A DNA stretch of 64,000 bases. It comes from Flavobacteriales bacterium (GTDB taxonomy: Bacteria; Bacteroidota; Bacteroidia; Flavobacteriales_F; PHOS-HE28). Below the pieces are notes generated by a model. The model saw nothing but the letters and a program-made list of their open reading frames with translations. It did not search any database and was not told where the DNA came from. Below, piece by piece: positions 24,994 to 32,418 of this stretch. The stretch is from NCBI GenBank assembly GCA_016713875.1, contig JADJOI010000003.1, forward strand, positions 1,178,001 to 1,242,000. Direction: 5' to 3'. The position numbers and the translations under genes are program-made. Positions within the stretch are counted from its first letter, which is position 1. Every line of letters begins with the position of its first letter.

Positions 24994-25980
24994 ATGCCCC
25001 TGCTCCTCCCGCCGGCCCTGCGCCCCGGCGACACCATCGCCATCGTGCCCACGGCCCGCGCCATCACGGTAGAAGAGCTGCGCGATGGCATCGCGCTGGC
25101 CGAAAGCTGGGGTCTGAAGGTGAAGCTGGGCGCGGGCATCGGCCGCAAGCACTTCCAGCAGGCGGGCACCGCCGAGGAACGCGCCGCTGACCTGCAGGCC
25201 GCGCTCGATGACCCAACAGTCCGCGCCATCTGGTGCGCCCGCGGCGGCTACGGCACCGTACATCTGCTCGACCACCTGGACCTTTCCAAGCTCCGCCGCG
25301 ACCCCAAGTGGATCGTGGGCTTCAGCGACATCACCGTGCTGCACAACGCCCTGCACAACATCGGCATCGCCAGCCTCCACGCGCAGATGCCCTTCCACAT
25401 CGGGGCGAAGACGGAGGCCACGCGGGATACGCTGCGGGCCGCGCTGTTCGGGGAGGAGTGGCGAGTAACGAGCAGCGAGTGGCGAGTAACGAGTAGCGAG
25501 TGGCGAGTAGGCTCGACAACACTCGCTACTCGCCACTCGCCACTCGCCACTCCACGAATTGGACAATGTGAAGGGGTATTGATCGGCGGCAACCTCTCCA
25601 TGCTCTACGCCCTGCGCGGCACGCCCTACGACATCGACCCGCGCGGCAAGATCCTGTTCATGGAGGACCTCGACGAGCTGCTCTACCACGTGGACCGCAT
25701 GGTGCAGAACCTGCGGCTGGCGGGCTGGTTCAAGGAACTGGCCGGGCTCATCGTGGGTGGCATGAGCGACATGCGCGACAAGAACCCGGAGGACCCGTTC
25801 GGCAAGACCGCCGAGCGGATCATCGCCGATGCGCTGGGGGATGCGGACTTCCCCGTTTGCTACGGCTTCCCTGCCGGCCACATCGATGACAACCGGGCGC
25901 TAGTACTGAGCGCTACGGTGAAGCTCAGCGTTACTGCAGACGGTGCGTCGATCTCTTACGTCGACCGAGGAACCGCTTGA
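24994..25980 (+). CDS. LD-carboxypeptidase (peptidase S66) with in-frame repeat insert
   Basis: 328-residue serine peptidase of the LdcA/MccF family, which removes the terminal D-Ala from murein tetrapeptides in cell-wall recycling. The nucleophile is Ser111 in GFSDIT, with candidate catalytic Glu224 in LFMEDLDE and His296 in GFPAGHIDD; the motifs RGGYGTVHLLDHLD and GGNLSML are also typical. Residues about 154-187 (WRVTSSEWRVTSSEWRVGS and on) are encoded by a non-family tandem and inverted repeat at 25456-25553 that keeps the frame between the two domains. No signal peptide, so cytoplasmic. The ATG at 24994 is preferred over 24952 because the protein then starts at the conserved PPALRPGDTIAIV. 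Confidence 0.92.
   Translation: MPLLLPPALRPGDTIAIVPTARAITVEELRDGIALAESWGLKVKLGAGIGRKHFQQAGTAEERAADLQAALDDPTVRAIWCARGGYGTVHLLDHLDLSKLRRDPKWIVGFSDITVLHNALHNIGIASLHAQMPFHIGAKTEATRDTLRAALFGEEWRVTSSEWRVTSSEWRVGSTTLATRHSPLATPRIGQCEGVLIGGNLSMLYALRGTPYDIDPRGKILFMEDLDELLYHVDRMVQNLRLAGWFKELAGLIVGGMSDMRDKNPEDPFGKTAERIIADALGDADFPVCYGFPAGHIDDNRALVLSATVKLSVTADGASISYVDRGTA
25456..25553. repeat. Tandem and inverted 17-22 bp repeats inside the LD-carboxypeptidase gene
   Basis: GAGTGGCGAGTAACGAG-type units are repeated three times and then occur in inverse orientation (ACTCGCTACTCGCCACTCGC) after a short spacer, so the block can fold into a long hairpin. Its length preserves the reading frame. Confidence 0.8.
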
Positions 25981-26006
25981 TCAGGATCGGGCCGCCCACA
26001 AACAAG

Positions 26007-26030
26007 TAGGTCGACCCGGTGGGTCGACGC
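26007..26030. repeat. GTCGACCC palindrome between LD-carboxypeptidase and DUF4412 genes
   Basis: GTCGACCC (26010-26017), 3 bases, GGGTCGAC (26021-26028). The hairpin sits between convergent genes and can end both transcripts, but its shape also resembles dispersed palindromic repeats. Confidence 0.5.
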
Positions 26031-26066
26031 TACATGTTCGGGTCCACGATGTGGGAGCGTTGCCCA

Positions 26067-26705
26067 CTAATTCCGCTCGAACTTGTTGAAGCCCGGCGGG
26101 ATCTCGAACAGACCGGGCTTCTGCACGCCCTTGGTCACCTTGGTCACCTCCAGGCGGCTCACCTCCGCGCCGTCCATCTTGTTCTCCACGGCCATCATGG
26201 GGAAGAGCCCTTTGTTGCCCGGCACGTCCAGGAAGAAGAGCGCCGACTCCTCCTTGCGGTTCAGGGTCTCCAACATCGATACGAAGAAGTTGAACTCGTC
26301 GGCGGCCACCCAGTAGGTGATCACCCGGTCCTCCTTGGGGCCTTTCACCACCCACTTCTCGCACTTGTAGCCGGCCAGGTCCTTCAGCTCACCGGACTTC
26401 TCCACGCTGGTCTCCACATCCTTGGGCAACCGCATGTTCGGCACGTCCATGTACAGTTTGCGGTCCAGGCTGAGGGCCACCACGGTCTTATCGCGGTTGT
26501 CCACCAGCATGATGCCCTGCACCTCACCGCGGGCGTTGATCTCCTCGATGCGGACGTGATCGCCCTTGACGAAGTACTTGTAGGAGGTGACCACGGGTCC
26601 TGTGGTCTTGGTGAACTCGACCACCCCTTCAAAGGCCTGGGCCGCAGCGAAGAGCGGAGCGGCGGCCAGGGCCATGAGGGCAAGGGGACGTACGTAGGTT
26701 TTCAT
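26067..26705 (-). CDS. DUF4412 domain exported protein
   Basis: 212 residues with a signal peptide ending near AAAQA (residue 24). The mature part fits DUF4412: FEGVVEFTKTTGPVVTSYKYFVKGDHVRIEEI, here in parts, and the typical AGYKCEKWVV segment, with methionine-rich and acidic patches. The family is a periplasmic or outer-membrane lipid-binding-like fold with no known role. Convergent with the LD-carboxypeptidase gene and divergent from yraN. Confidence 0.8.
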   Translation of the reverse strand: MKTYVRPLALMALAAAPLFAAAQAFEGVVEFTKTTGPVVTSYKYFVKGDHVRIEEINARGEVQGIMLVDNRDKTVVALSLDRKLYMDVPNMRLPKDVETSVEKSGELKDLAGYKCEKWVVKGPKEDRVITYWVAADEFNFFVSMLETLNRKEESALFFLDVPGNKGLFPMMAVENKMDGAEVSRLEVTKVTKGVQKPGLFEIPPGFNKFERN

Positions 26706-26811
26706 GGGGATCGGTTGTCCAAGTGAGGCTCCAAGTGGAGCGAAGATCTCCGAATTTCAACCCCTTCAACGAGCGGGGTCGGGGTAGGTTACGCACAGCG
26801 GACGGTTACTG

Positions 26812-27216
26812 ATGGCGATGCATCTGCGCACCGGGGCCGAGGGGGAGCAAGCCGCGTGCCATTGGCTTGAGCAGCGGGGCTATCGCATCGAGGCGCGCAA
26901 CTGGAGGCATGGCCGGCTAGAGGTCGACATCGTAGCACGCCACGGCCGGACCCTGGTGATCGTGGAGGTGAAGACACGCCGCAGCGACCGGTACGACGGA
27001 CCGGCCGATGCGGTAGGGCCGGCGAAGCAACGCAACCTGTACCGTGCGGCGGAAGCCTATCTTGACGCCCTCGGCGAGGACATCGCGGTGCGCTTCGACA
27101 TCATCACGGTGTGGATGGATGGCGCCGCCCCCCGCATCGAACACCTGGAGGACGCCTTCTACCCCACCCCCGATGAAGAGACCGACGAAGGGCCCGCGCC
27201 GTGGCCGACCCGATGA
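26812..27216 (+). CDS. yraN: YraN family putative endonuclease (UPF0102)
   Basis: 134 residues of the UPF0102 family, a PD-(D/E)XK nuclease fold. The motif residues are visible: Glu near 12 in TGAEGEQAACHWL, Asp in RLEVDIVARHG, and IVEVKTRRS. Function in the cell is not settled. Its last 44 bases overlap the start of the pseudouridine synthase gene in another frame. Confidence 0.9.
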   Translation: MAMHLRTGAEGEQAACHWLEQRGYRIEARNWRHGRLEVDIVARHGRTLVIVEVKTRRSDRYDGPADAVGPAKQRNLYRAAEAYLDALGEDIAVRFDIITVWMDGAAPRIEHLEDAFYPTPDEETDEGPAPWPTR

Positions 27217-28741
27217 TGCGCGCCCCGGGCGCCGCGACGATCGCAGCGACAAGGGGTCCGGACCGCGCCGAAGCGCCCGTTCCGACGAGCGCCCCCCCCG
27301 CAGCGGCACAGGGCGTGGCGCCTCCGCGGACCGCCGGGGTGGAAGCGATCGCCCCCGCGGGGATCGTGAGGACCGGGAACAGCGGCCGGGGCGCAGGGAC
27401 GAACGCTCAGCAGGCCCCCGGCGGGGCCCGGTTTCCGACCGTGGAGGGCGTGACCAACGCACGGAACGACCCACCAGAGGGACTTCCCGACCGCGCTCCG
27501 GGGGCGATCGGCCCGCTTGGCGCGAGGACGACCGGGGTCCGCGGCGCAGCGACGACGGTGAACGGCCGCAGGGCGACCGTTCGGATCGCCGTTCCCCGCG
27601 CTCCGGCGGTCCACGTCCGCAACGCACCTCGGGTGCAGGCCGCAGCTATCGGGGCGGCGAAGGCCGAGGTGAACGACCTGGCCGCTATGACCGTGAGGAC
27701 CGCACATCACGCCCGTCACGGGAGGCAGCGCCGCGCAGCGATCGGGACCGCGACGACCGCCGTTCCGCGCCGCGTGGGGAAAGGTCCCCCGCCAGTCGTG
27801 GCCGGGGTCGGGGCTGGAGCGACCGCCCGGTGGACCGCCGTCCGCCGGTGAGCCGTGTATCCGCGAACGACCCTGAAGCCCGCAAGCCGTTCCGCAAGGG
27901 CGAACGCAGCAACCGCTTCGCCCTGCCCAACCCGGCCAACGAGGGTCTGGTGCGGCTGAACCGCTACCTGGCGCAGGCCGGGGTCGGCAGCCGCCGCGAA
28001 GCGGATGATCTCATCGCCTCCGGCGCCGTCACCGTGAACGGGAAGGTGGTGACCGAGCTGGGCACCAAGGTGCGCCCCGAGGACAAGGTTCACTTCGGGG
28101 GGCAGCGGCTCAGCATGGAGCAGAAGCGCTACGTGCTGCTGAACAAGCCGAAGGACTTCATCACCACCACGGACGACCCGCAGGAACGGCGCACGGTGAT
28201 GAACCTGGTGGCCTCGGCCTGTTCCGAGCGCCTGTACCCTGTGGGACGGCTGGACCGCAACACCACGGGGGTGCTGCTGCTCACCAACGACGGCGACCTG
28301 GCCAAGCGGTTGACGCACCCCAGCCACGGGGCGGAGAAGATCTATCACGCCACCCTGGACAAGGCGATGACCAAGGCGGACCTGGAGCAGCTAGTGAAGG
28401 GCGTGCATCTGGACGATGGTCCGGCGCACGCTGTGGAGGCCAGTTTCGTGGAGGACAGCGGCAAGCGCGAGGTCGGCCTCAAGCTGCACATGGGCCGCAA
28501 CCGGGTGGTGCGCCGCATGTTCGAGGCGCTCGGCTACGAGGTGGTGAAGCTGGACCGCGTGATGTTCGCCGGCCTCACCAAGAAGGAACTGTCCCGAGGA
28601 CACTGGCGCCACCTTTCCGAAAAGGAGGTGACCCTGCTGGCCCGCCAGCACGCCACGGTGAAGCCACGCCCCGGCGGGCAGGGGCCGCGCGCGCCACGGA
28701 CCACGAGCGCTCCGCGCCCCCGACGTCCCCGGAAGGTGTGA
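27173..28741 (+). CDS. RluB-type pseudouridine synthase with long disordered N-terminus
   Basis: 522 residues from ATG 27173. Residues 1-245 are an Arg/Asp/Gly/Ser/Pro-rich, surely disordered extension (for example SDRRSPRSGGPRPQRTSGAG). Then comes an S4 RNA-binding domain (VRLNRYLAQAGVGSRREADD) and the RsuA/RluB/E/F catalytic domain with the active-site Asp in VGRLDRNTTGVLLLTNDGD and the C-terminal RQIR-like NRVVRRMFEALGYEV. The enzyme isomerises a uridine in 23S rRNA (position 2605 for RluB; inferred). A basic tail also closes the protein. The gene overlaps yraN by 44 bases, unusually long for this genome, but the ATG is the best available. Extensions of this sort are known in Bacteroidota members. 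Confidence 0.88.
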   Translation: MKRPTKGPRRGRPDDARPGRRDDRSDKGSGPRRSARSDERPPRSGTGRGASADRRGGSDRPRGDREDREQRPGRRDERSAGPRRGPVSDRGGRDQRTERPTRGTSRPRSGGDRPAWREDDRGPRRSDDGERPQGDRSDRRSPRSGGPRPQRTSGAGRSYRGGEGRGERPGRYDREDRTSRPSREAAPRSDRDRDDRRSAPRGERSPASRGRGRGWSDRPVDRRPPVSRVSANDPEARKPFRKGERSNRFALPNPANEGLVRLNRYLAQAGVGSRREADDLIASGAVTVNGKVVTELGTKVRPEDKVHFGGQRLSMEQKRYVLLNKPKDFITTTDDPQERRTVMNLVASACSERLYPVGRLDRNTTGVLLLTNDGDLAKRLTHPSHGAEKIYHATLDKAMTKADLEQLVKGVHLDDGPAHAVEASFVEDSGKREVGLKLHMGRNRVVRRMFEALGYEVVKLDRVMFAGLTKKELSRGHWRHLSEKEVTLLARQHATVKPRPGGQGPRAPRTTSAPRPRRPRKV

Positions 28742-28748
28742 ACCTGGC

Positions 28749-29780
28749 CTACGGCATCAGCCGCCAGACCCTTCGCCCGCGCGGCGAACGCACTTCGAGC
28801 AACAGCGGTCCACCGCCGGGAAGGGGCAGGTGCACTTCGCTCGTGGACCATGCCTGGTCGACCACCGTCCGACCTGCCGCATCCAGCAGCCGCACCTGCG
28901 ACACCTCGGCTCCCGATCGCTTCAAATGAAGCGATTCAATCCTTTGAATTACAGTAACATAAAACTCATCAAGCTCAGGCTCAATAGACGCGACAGGCCC
29001 CCACAGGCTGGAGACCCAGGCCGGGTTGTCGATGAACGGGTTGCGGTTGCCCTGTAGGGCGTAGATCGCATTGTTCCGGTCCACCTCCTTGGTGCTCACG
29101 GGATCGGCGGAATGCCAGGCGAGCAGCAGGCTTTCGGACCACGAGCTGAGGTCGCCGCCCTGGATCATCGGTGAGCTCCATCCGCCCACTTGGCCCACAT
29201 AGCGCGTCATCATGTAGAAGTACATGCGGGCCACATCGCCCTTGAAGGCATCGATGGGCTCGCAGACCGTGCCGCTGTAGCCCGGCCAGTTGCTCTCGCC
29301 CACCCGGGTGCCGTTCTGGCCCGTCCAATCGGTCGCGCCCACTTCCCCGTACGGCAGGTTGCCCCGTTGCTGGTTCACCCAGCCGTCCGTGGGCATGATG
29401 TGGTGAAGGTCGGTGTCCATGGGCGCGCTGCCGCCGAACCAGCTCTGCGGCATGGTGTGCTCGCGGTTGTAGCAATCACCCTCGCTGTTGTACGTGCCGC
29501 ACTGGTCGGTGCCGAAGGTGTACAGATAGGGCGGAGTGCCGCCCGGGACATCGCTGTAGATGTCCCACACGAAGCCGTCCGGGCGGTCGTCCGTGGTCTC
29601 GAACGCGCTCCAGAGGTCGGCGTTGGACAGCACGGTGTGCCCATCGATGATGCCGGCCAGGGCGCTGCGGAGCGCGGGTCCTGAAAGGCCCTGGGCGGGG
29701 TCGTAGTAGCCGGGAGGAGGCTGGGCGATGGCGAGGGCGCAGGGCCCCACCAGGGTAAGAAGGGCGGCGGCGCGGCTCAT
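28749..29780 (-). CDS. Secreted endonuclease I family nuclease
   Basis: 343 residues, signal peptide ending near AIAQ (residue 20). Residues 40-260 are an EndoI-type His-Me finger nuclease: YNREHTMPQSWFG with His108, then DLHHIMPTDGWVNQQRGN with His126/127 and Asn136, the metal-binding set. The last 70 residues (LLDAAGRTVVDQAWSTS and LLLEVRSPRGRRVWRL) resemble a short T9SS sorting domain lacking the usual PNP motif. It probably degrades extracellular DNA for nutrients. The -7 element lies 4 bases before the ATG. Converges with the pseudouridine synthase gene. Confidence 0.9.
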   Translation of the reverse strand: MSRAAALLTLVGPCALAIAQPPPGYYDPAQGLSGPALRSALAGIIDGHTVLSNADLWSAFETTDDRPDGFVWDIYSDVPGGTPPYLYTFGTDQCGTYNSEGDCYNREHTMPQSWFGGSAPMDTDLHHIMPTDGWVNQQRGNLPYGEVGATDWTGQNGTRVGESNWPGYSGTVCEPIDAFKGDVARMYFYMMTRYVGQVGGWSSPMIQGGDLSSWSESLLLAWHSADPVSTKEVDRNNAIYALQGNRNPFIDNPAWVSSLWGPVASIEPELDEFYVTVIQRIESLHLKRSGAEVSQVRLLDAAGRTVVDQAWSTSEVHLPLPGGGPLLLEVRSPRGRRVWRLMP

Positions 29781-29784
29781 GCGG

Positions 29785-29792
29785 CAAAGGTA
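29785..29792 (-). promoter_or_regulatory. -7 element of the endonuclease I gene
   Basis: TACCTTTG, an exact TAnnTTTG, with only CCGC before the ATG at 29780; the transcript should begin at or next to the A of ATG. Confidence 0.6.
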
Positions 29793-29833
29793 CCGGTGCG
29801 GTGATCGAAAGATCTCCGAAATTCGCGCCCCCC

Positions 29834-29907
29834 GGGGCTGTAGCTCAGCTGGCCAGAGCGCGTCGTTCGCAATGACGAGGTCGAGGGTTCGACTCCCTTC
29901 AGCTCCA
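29834..29907 (+). tRNA. tRNA-Ala (anticodon CGC)
   Basis: 74 bases, full cloverleaf: acceptor GGGGCTG/CAGCTCC with the G3-U70 pair that identifies alanine tRNAs, D arm GCTC/GAGC, anticodon stem CGTCG/TGACG around TTCGCAA (anticodon CGC, codon GCG), and T arm GAGGG/CCCTT with TTCGACT. The 3' CCA is not encoded (ACCGG follows). A strong hairpin follows 5 bases later. Confidence 0.95.
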
Positions 29908-29912
29908 CCGGT

Positions 29913-29942
29913 GAACAGGCCCGCCTCCGCGCGGGCCTGTTC
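29913..29942. terminator. Strong bidirectional hairpin after tRNA-Ala
   Basis: GAACAGGCCCGC and GCGGGCCTGTTC form a perfect 12-bp stem with a 6-base loop, between the tRNA and the stop of the convergent acyl-CoA reductase gene. Confidence 0.75.
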
Positions 29943-29951
29943 CGTTGCAGC

Positions 29952-31043
29952 TCACAACGAAAGCAGGAAGGCGACCGTGTCCACGCCATCGGCGTAGTCG
30001 GCGGGGCCGGGCCGCTGCGCCGCTCCGAAGGGCACGGCGTCGTGACCCACGACACACTGCACCTGATCGGCCAGCTCGGCCAGTCGGGTTCGCAACACGT
30101 GCCGGTCCGTGTACCGTTCCAGGTGCAGCACCGCCACCGGGCTGGCCAATGCGGTGGTCTCGCGAAGCAGCAGGAAGCCGTTCTCCAGGAAGGGCTCCCG
30201 GTCCAGCAGCCACAGGGCCCGGTGGTAGTCCAGGTTGTTGGCGTACTTGGCGTGGTGGGCGATGTCCTTCCAGCGGAAAAAGGCCTGAAAGATCCGGTCC
30301 GTCACGAAGTCGACCGGCACGAAGACCTTGCTGACGTTGCGGCAGCCCAGGCCGAAGTAGCGGAACACGTCCTCACCCAGCGCATCGAGCTCCGCCTCGC
30401 TCTCGGTACCATCGAGCACCGCGACGCTCACCCGTCCCTTGCGCACGATGCGCGGCAGGTGGCCGAAGTAGTGGTGGAAGTAGCGGGCGGTGTTGGTGCT
30501 GCCGGTGGCGACCACCGCGTCCACCGGTCCGAGGCGCTCCTCCGCGAAGGTCACCGAGGCGGCGAGTTCCGGGCACAGGGTGATCAGCGCGTCGGTGGTG
30601 GCGCGGGTGAGCCCGGCGTCCTGGCCGCTCACCTTCACCCGGGCGCGGTGGCCGGCGAGGGTGACGCATAGCAGGTCGTGCAGGCCCACGAAGGGCACGT
30701 TGCCCGCCAGGATCAGGCCCACGGTGCGCGGAGCCCGGGCCTGCACCAGCGCCGGATAACCGGCCAGCCAGCGGTCCAGCCCGGACCGGTCGAGCAGGTG
30801 GGCGATGCCCCCGGCGGCGTACCGCACCTCCTCCGGCGTGAACCAGCCGTTCTGGTGATGGGCATGTGCAAAAGCGGACCGCAGGACCTCGAGCTCGGCC
30901 TCGTTCAAGCCACAGGCGTGGCCCGGCCACGGGGCGTCCTCGCCGAGCAACGCGAAGATGCGGCCCAGTTGGGCCCATGCGGCCACCGTCCGTTCCAAGG
31001 CCGCCCTGCGCCCTTGCTCCTCTCCTGCTTCCGCCCTGTGCAC
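29952..31043 (-). CDS. Acyl-CoA reductase (LuxC-like)
   Basis: 363 residues of the LuxC/acyl-CoA reductase family (aldehyde dehydrogenase fold). Motifs: GLILAGNVPFVGLHDLLCV, VVATGSTNTARYFHHYFG, the catalytic Cys in YFGLGCRNVSKVFVP, and the C-terminal QCVVG segment. It would reduce a fatty acyl-CoA to an aldehyde with NAD(P)H. The recorded start is GTG 31043; the family usually begins nearer the RIFALLG segment, so the first 15-20 residues are doubtful. It is divergent from a 2[4Fe-4S] ferredoxin gene, a pairing I recall from other Flavobacteriia, which suggests a shared pathway. Confidence 0.85.
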   Translation of the reverse strand: MHRAEAGEEQGRRAALERTVAAWAQLGRIFALLGEDAPWPGHACGLNEAELEVLRSAFAHAHHQNGWFTPEEVRYAAGGIAHLLDRSGLDRWLAGYPALVQARAPRTVGLILAGNVPFVGLHDLLCVTLAGHRARVKVSGQDAGLTRATTDALITLCPELAASVTFAEERLGPVDAVVATGSTNTARYFHHYFGHLPRIVRKGRVSVAVLDGTESEAELDALGEDVFRYFGLGCRNVSKVFVPVDFVTDRIFQAFFRWKDIAHHAKYANNLDYHRALWLLDREPFLENGFLLLRETTALASPVAVLHLERYTDRHVLRTRLAELADQVQCVVGHDAVPFGAAQRPGPADYADGVDTVAFLLSL

Positions 31044-31047
31044 CGGC

Positions 31048-31055
31048 TATATTTG
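31048..31055 (+). promoter_or_regulatory. -7 element of the ferredoxin gene
   Basis: TATATTTG, an exact TAnnTTTG, 24 bases before the ATG at 31080. Confidence 0.65.
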
Positions 31056-31079
31056 CGCCCCCAAAAGTAGCCCACCGCC

Positions 31080-31427
31080 ATGGCCATCATGATCACCGAC
31101 GAATGCATCAACTGTGGTGCATGCGAACCGGAGTGCCCCAACAACGCCATCTACGAGGGCGGGGCCGAGTGGCGGCTGAGCGACGGCACCAGCCTGCACG
31201 GCGCACAGACGACGCCCATGGGCAACAGCTACGATGCAGATTCGGCCAACACGCCCAAGGCCATGGACGTGTATTACATCGTCACCGACAAGTGCACCGA
31301 GTGCCAGGGGTTCCACGATGAGCCCCAGTGTGCCGCCGTGTGTCCAGTGGATTGCTGCGTGGACGACCCCGACCACCGGGAGAGCAAGGAGCAGCTGCTG
31401 GCCAAGAAGGCCTTCCTGCACCTGTGA
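31080..31427 (+). CDS. 2[4Fe-4S] ferredoxin
   Basis: 115-residue ferredoxin with two four-cysteine clusters: CINCGACEPECP at residues 9-20, and CTECQGF then CAAVCP with an 8-residue spacing (FHDEPQCAAVCPVDC), the pattern of the long-insert bacterial ferredoxins. A central 40-residue insertion separates them. It carries electrons at low potential; in this position it is conserved beside the acyl-CoA reductase gene, so an electron-donor role for lipid or amino-acid metabolism is a reasonable guess. Confidence 0.93.
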   Translation: MAIMITDECINCGACEPECPNNAIYEGGAEWRLSDGTSLHGAQTTPMGNSYDADSANTPKAMDVYYIVTDKCTECQGFHDEPQCAAVCPVDCCVDDPDHRESKEQLLAKKAFLHL

Positions 31428-31467
31428 GCCACGTACGCCGGTGCCCCCGCCGGCCGTTCTGCGGAAG

Positions 31468-32367
31468 ATGAGGACGTCGCTTCGGACCCTGCTCGGCGCC
31501 TTGGGCGCGGCGATCGCCTGTTCCACGGTGGGCCAGGACGGGTTGGGGCACGACGGCTGGCCCGGCGATCTCACGGCCGAACTGAGGGCCTTGGCCGATG
31601 CCCGGACGGCGACCGCCCAGGACAGCATCAGCGAGCGGGTGAAGGCCGCATTGCGTCCGGTCCTGGACGCACCGGACGCGTTCGACCGCACCTTCGCCGG
31701 CATCCCCATCACCACGGTCGACGCGGCCGACGGGCGGTTCAGGCTCTTCACCTGGAACCTGGCCCGCCCGGACGGGACCCATCGCTACGAGGGTCTGCTG
31801 CTGGTGAACGACGGCCGGCGCCGGGCCCTGTACGAACTGCGCGACATGACCGAGCGCATCCCCGCACCGGAGTCCACCGAGCTGGGGCCGGAGAACTGGT
31901 ACGGGGCGTTGTACTACGACGTGGTGCCGGTGAAGCAGGGCGGCCGCACCTGGTACACCCTGCTGGGCTGGAAGGGCCACAGCCGGGTGGAGACCCGGAA
32001 AGTGATCGAGGTGCTGAGCTTCCGCGGAGGCAAGCCCCGCTTCGGGGCCCCGCTGTTCGCCGGGGATGAACTCCCTGGCAAGGGCGACCGGCGGATCAAG
32101 CCACAGCGGCGCGTGTTCGGGTACGCGGCCCAGGCCACTATGAGCCTGAAGCGCGACCCGCGGGCCGAGCGCATCGTGTTCGACCACCTGAGCCCCATGC
32201 GGCCCGACCTGGCGAACGACCCCGCCTTCCGGGGTCCCGACCTGAGCTACGACGCCTACCTGTGGGATAAGGGGCTGTGGCGGTTCGAGCGCGATGTGGA
32301 CGCGCGCGACCTGGACATGGCGCGGCCGTGGAACGCGCCGCCCAAGGAAGGCCGCTCGAAGTTCTGA
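31468..32367 (+). CDS. Exported protein of unknown function
   Basis: 299 residues from ATG 31468, with a signal peptide (RTLLGALGAAIACSTVGQ). I do not recognise a named domain. The mature protein is polar with a beta-rich middle (RFRLFTWNLARPDGTHRYEG, LYYDVVPVKQGGRTWYTLLG) and a repeated emphasis on Trp and Tyr; the C-terminus is basic. It lies 40 bases after the ferredoxin gene and 51 before serC. Similar proteins sit at this place in other Flavobacteriales as far as I recall. Confidence 0.75.
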   Translation: MRTSLRTLLGALGAAIACSTVGQDGLGHDGWPGDLTAELRALADARTATAQDSISERVKAALRPVLDAPDAFDRTFAGIPITTVDAADGRFRLFTWNLARPDGTHRYEGLLLVNDGRRRALYELRDMTERIPAPESTELGPENWYGALYYDVVPVKQGGRTWYTLLGWKGHSRVETRKVIEVLSFRGGKPRFGAPLFAGDELPGKGDRRIKPQRRVFGYAAQATMSLKRDPRAERIVFDHLSPMRPDLANDPAFRGPDLSYDAYLWDKGLWRFERDVDARDLDMARPWNAPPKEGRSKF

Positions 32368-32387
32368 GCACCGCCGGGCCGCGCGGC

Positions 32388-32395
32388 TACCTTTG
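32388..32395 (+). promoter_or_regulatory. -7 element of serC
   Basis: TACCTTTG, an exact TAnnTTTG, 23 bases before the ATG at 32419. Confidence 0.65.
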
Positions 32396-32418
32396 CCGCC
32401 GATCCAACGACCGATCCC

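Noticed and set aside
25456..25553. CRISPR-like tandem array
   Set aside because: Direct and inverse copies without unique spacers, inside a coding gene.
27201..27851. Alternative frame of the pseudouridine synthase head
   Set aside because: The frame used joins to the S4 and catalytic domains; the other is a composition effect.
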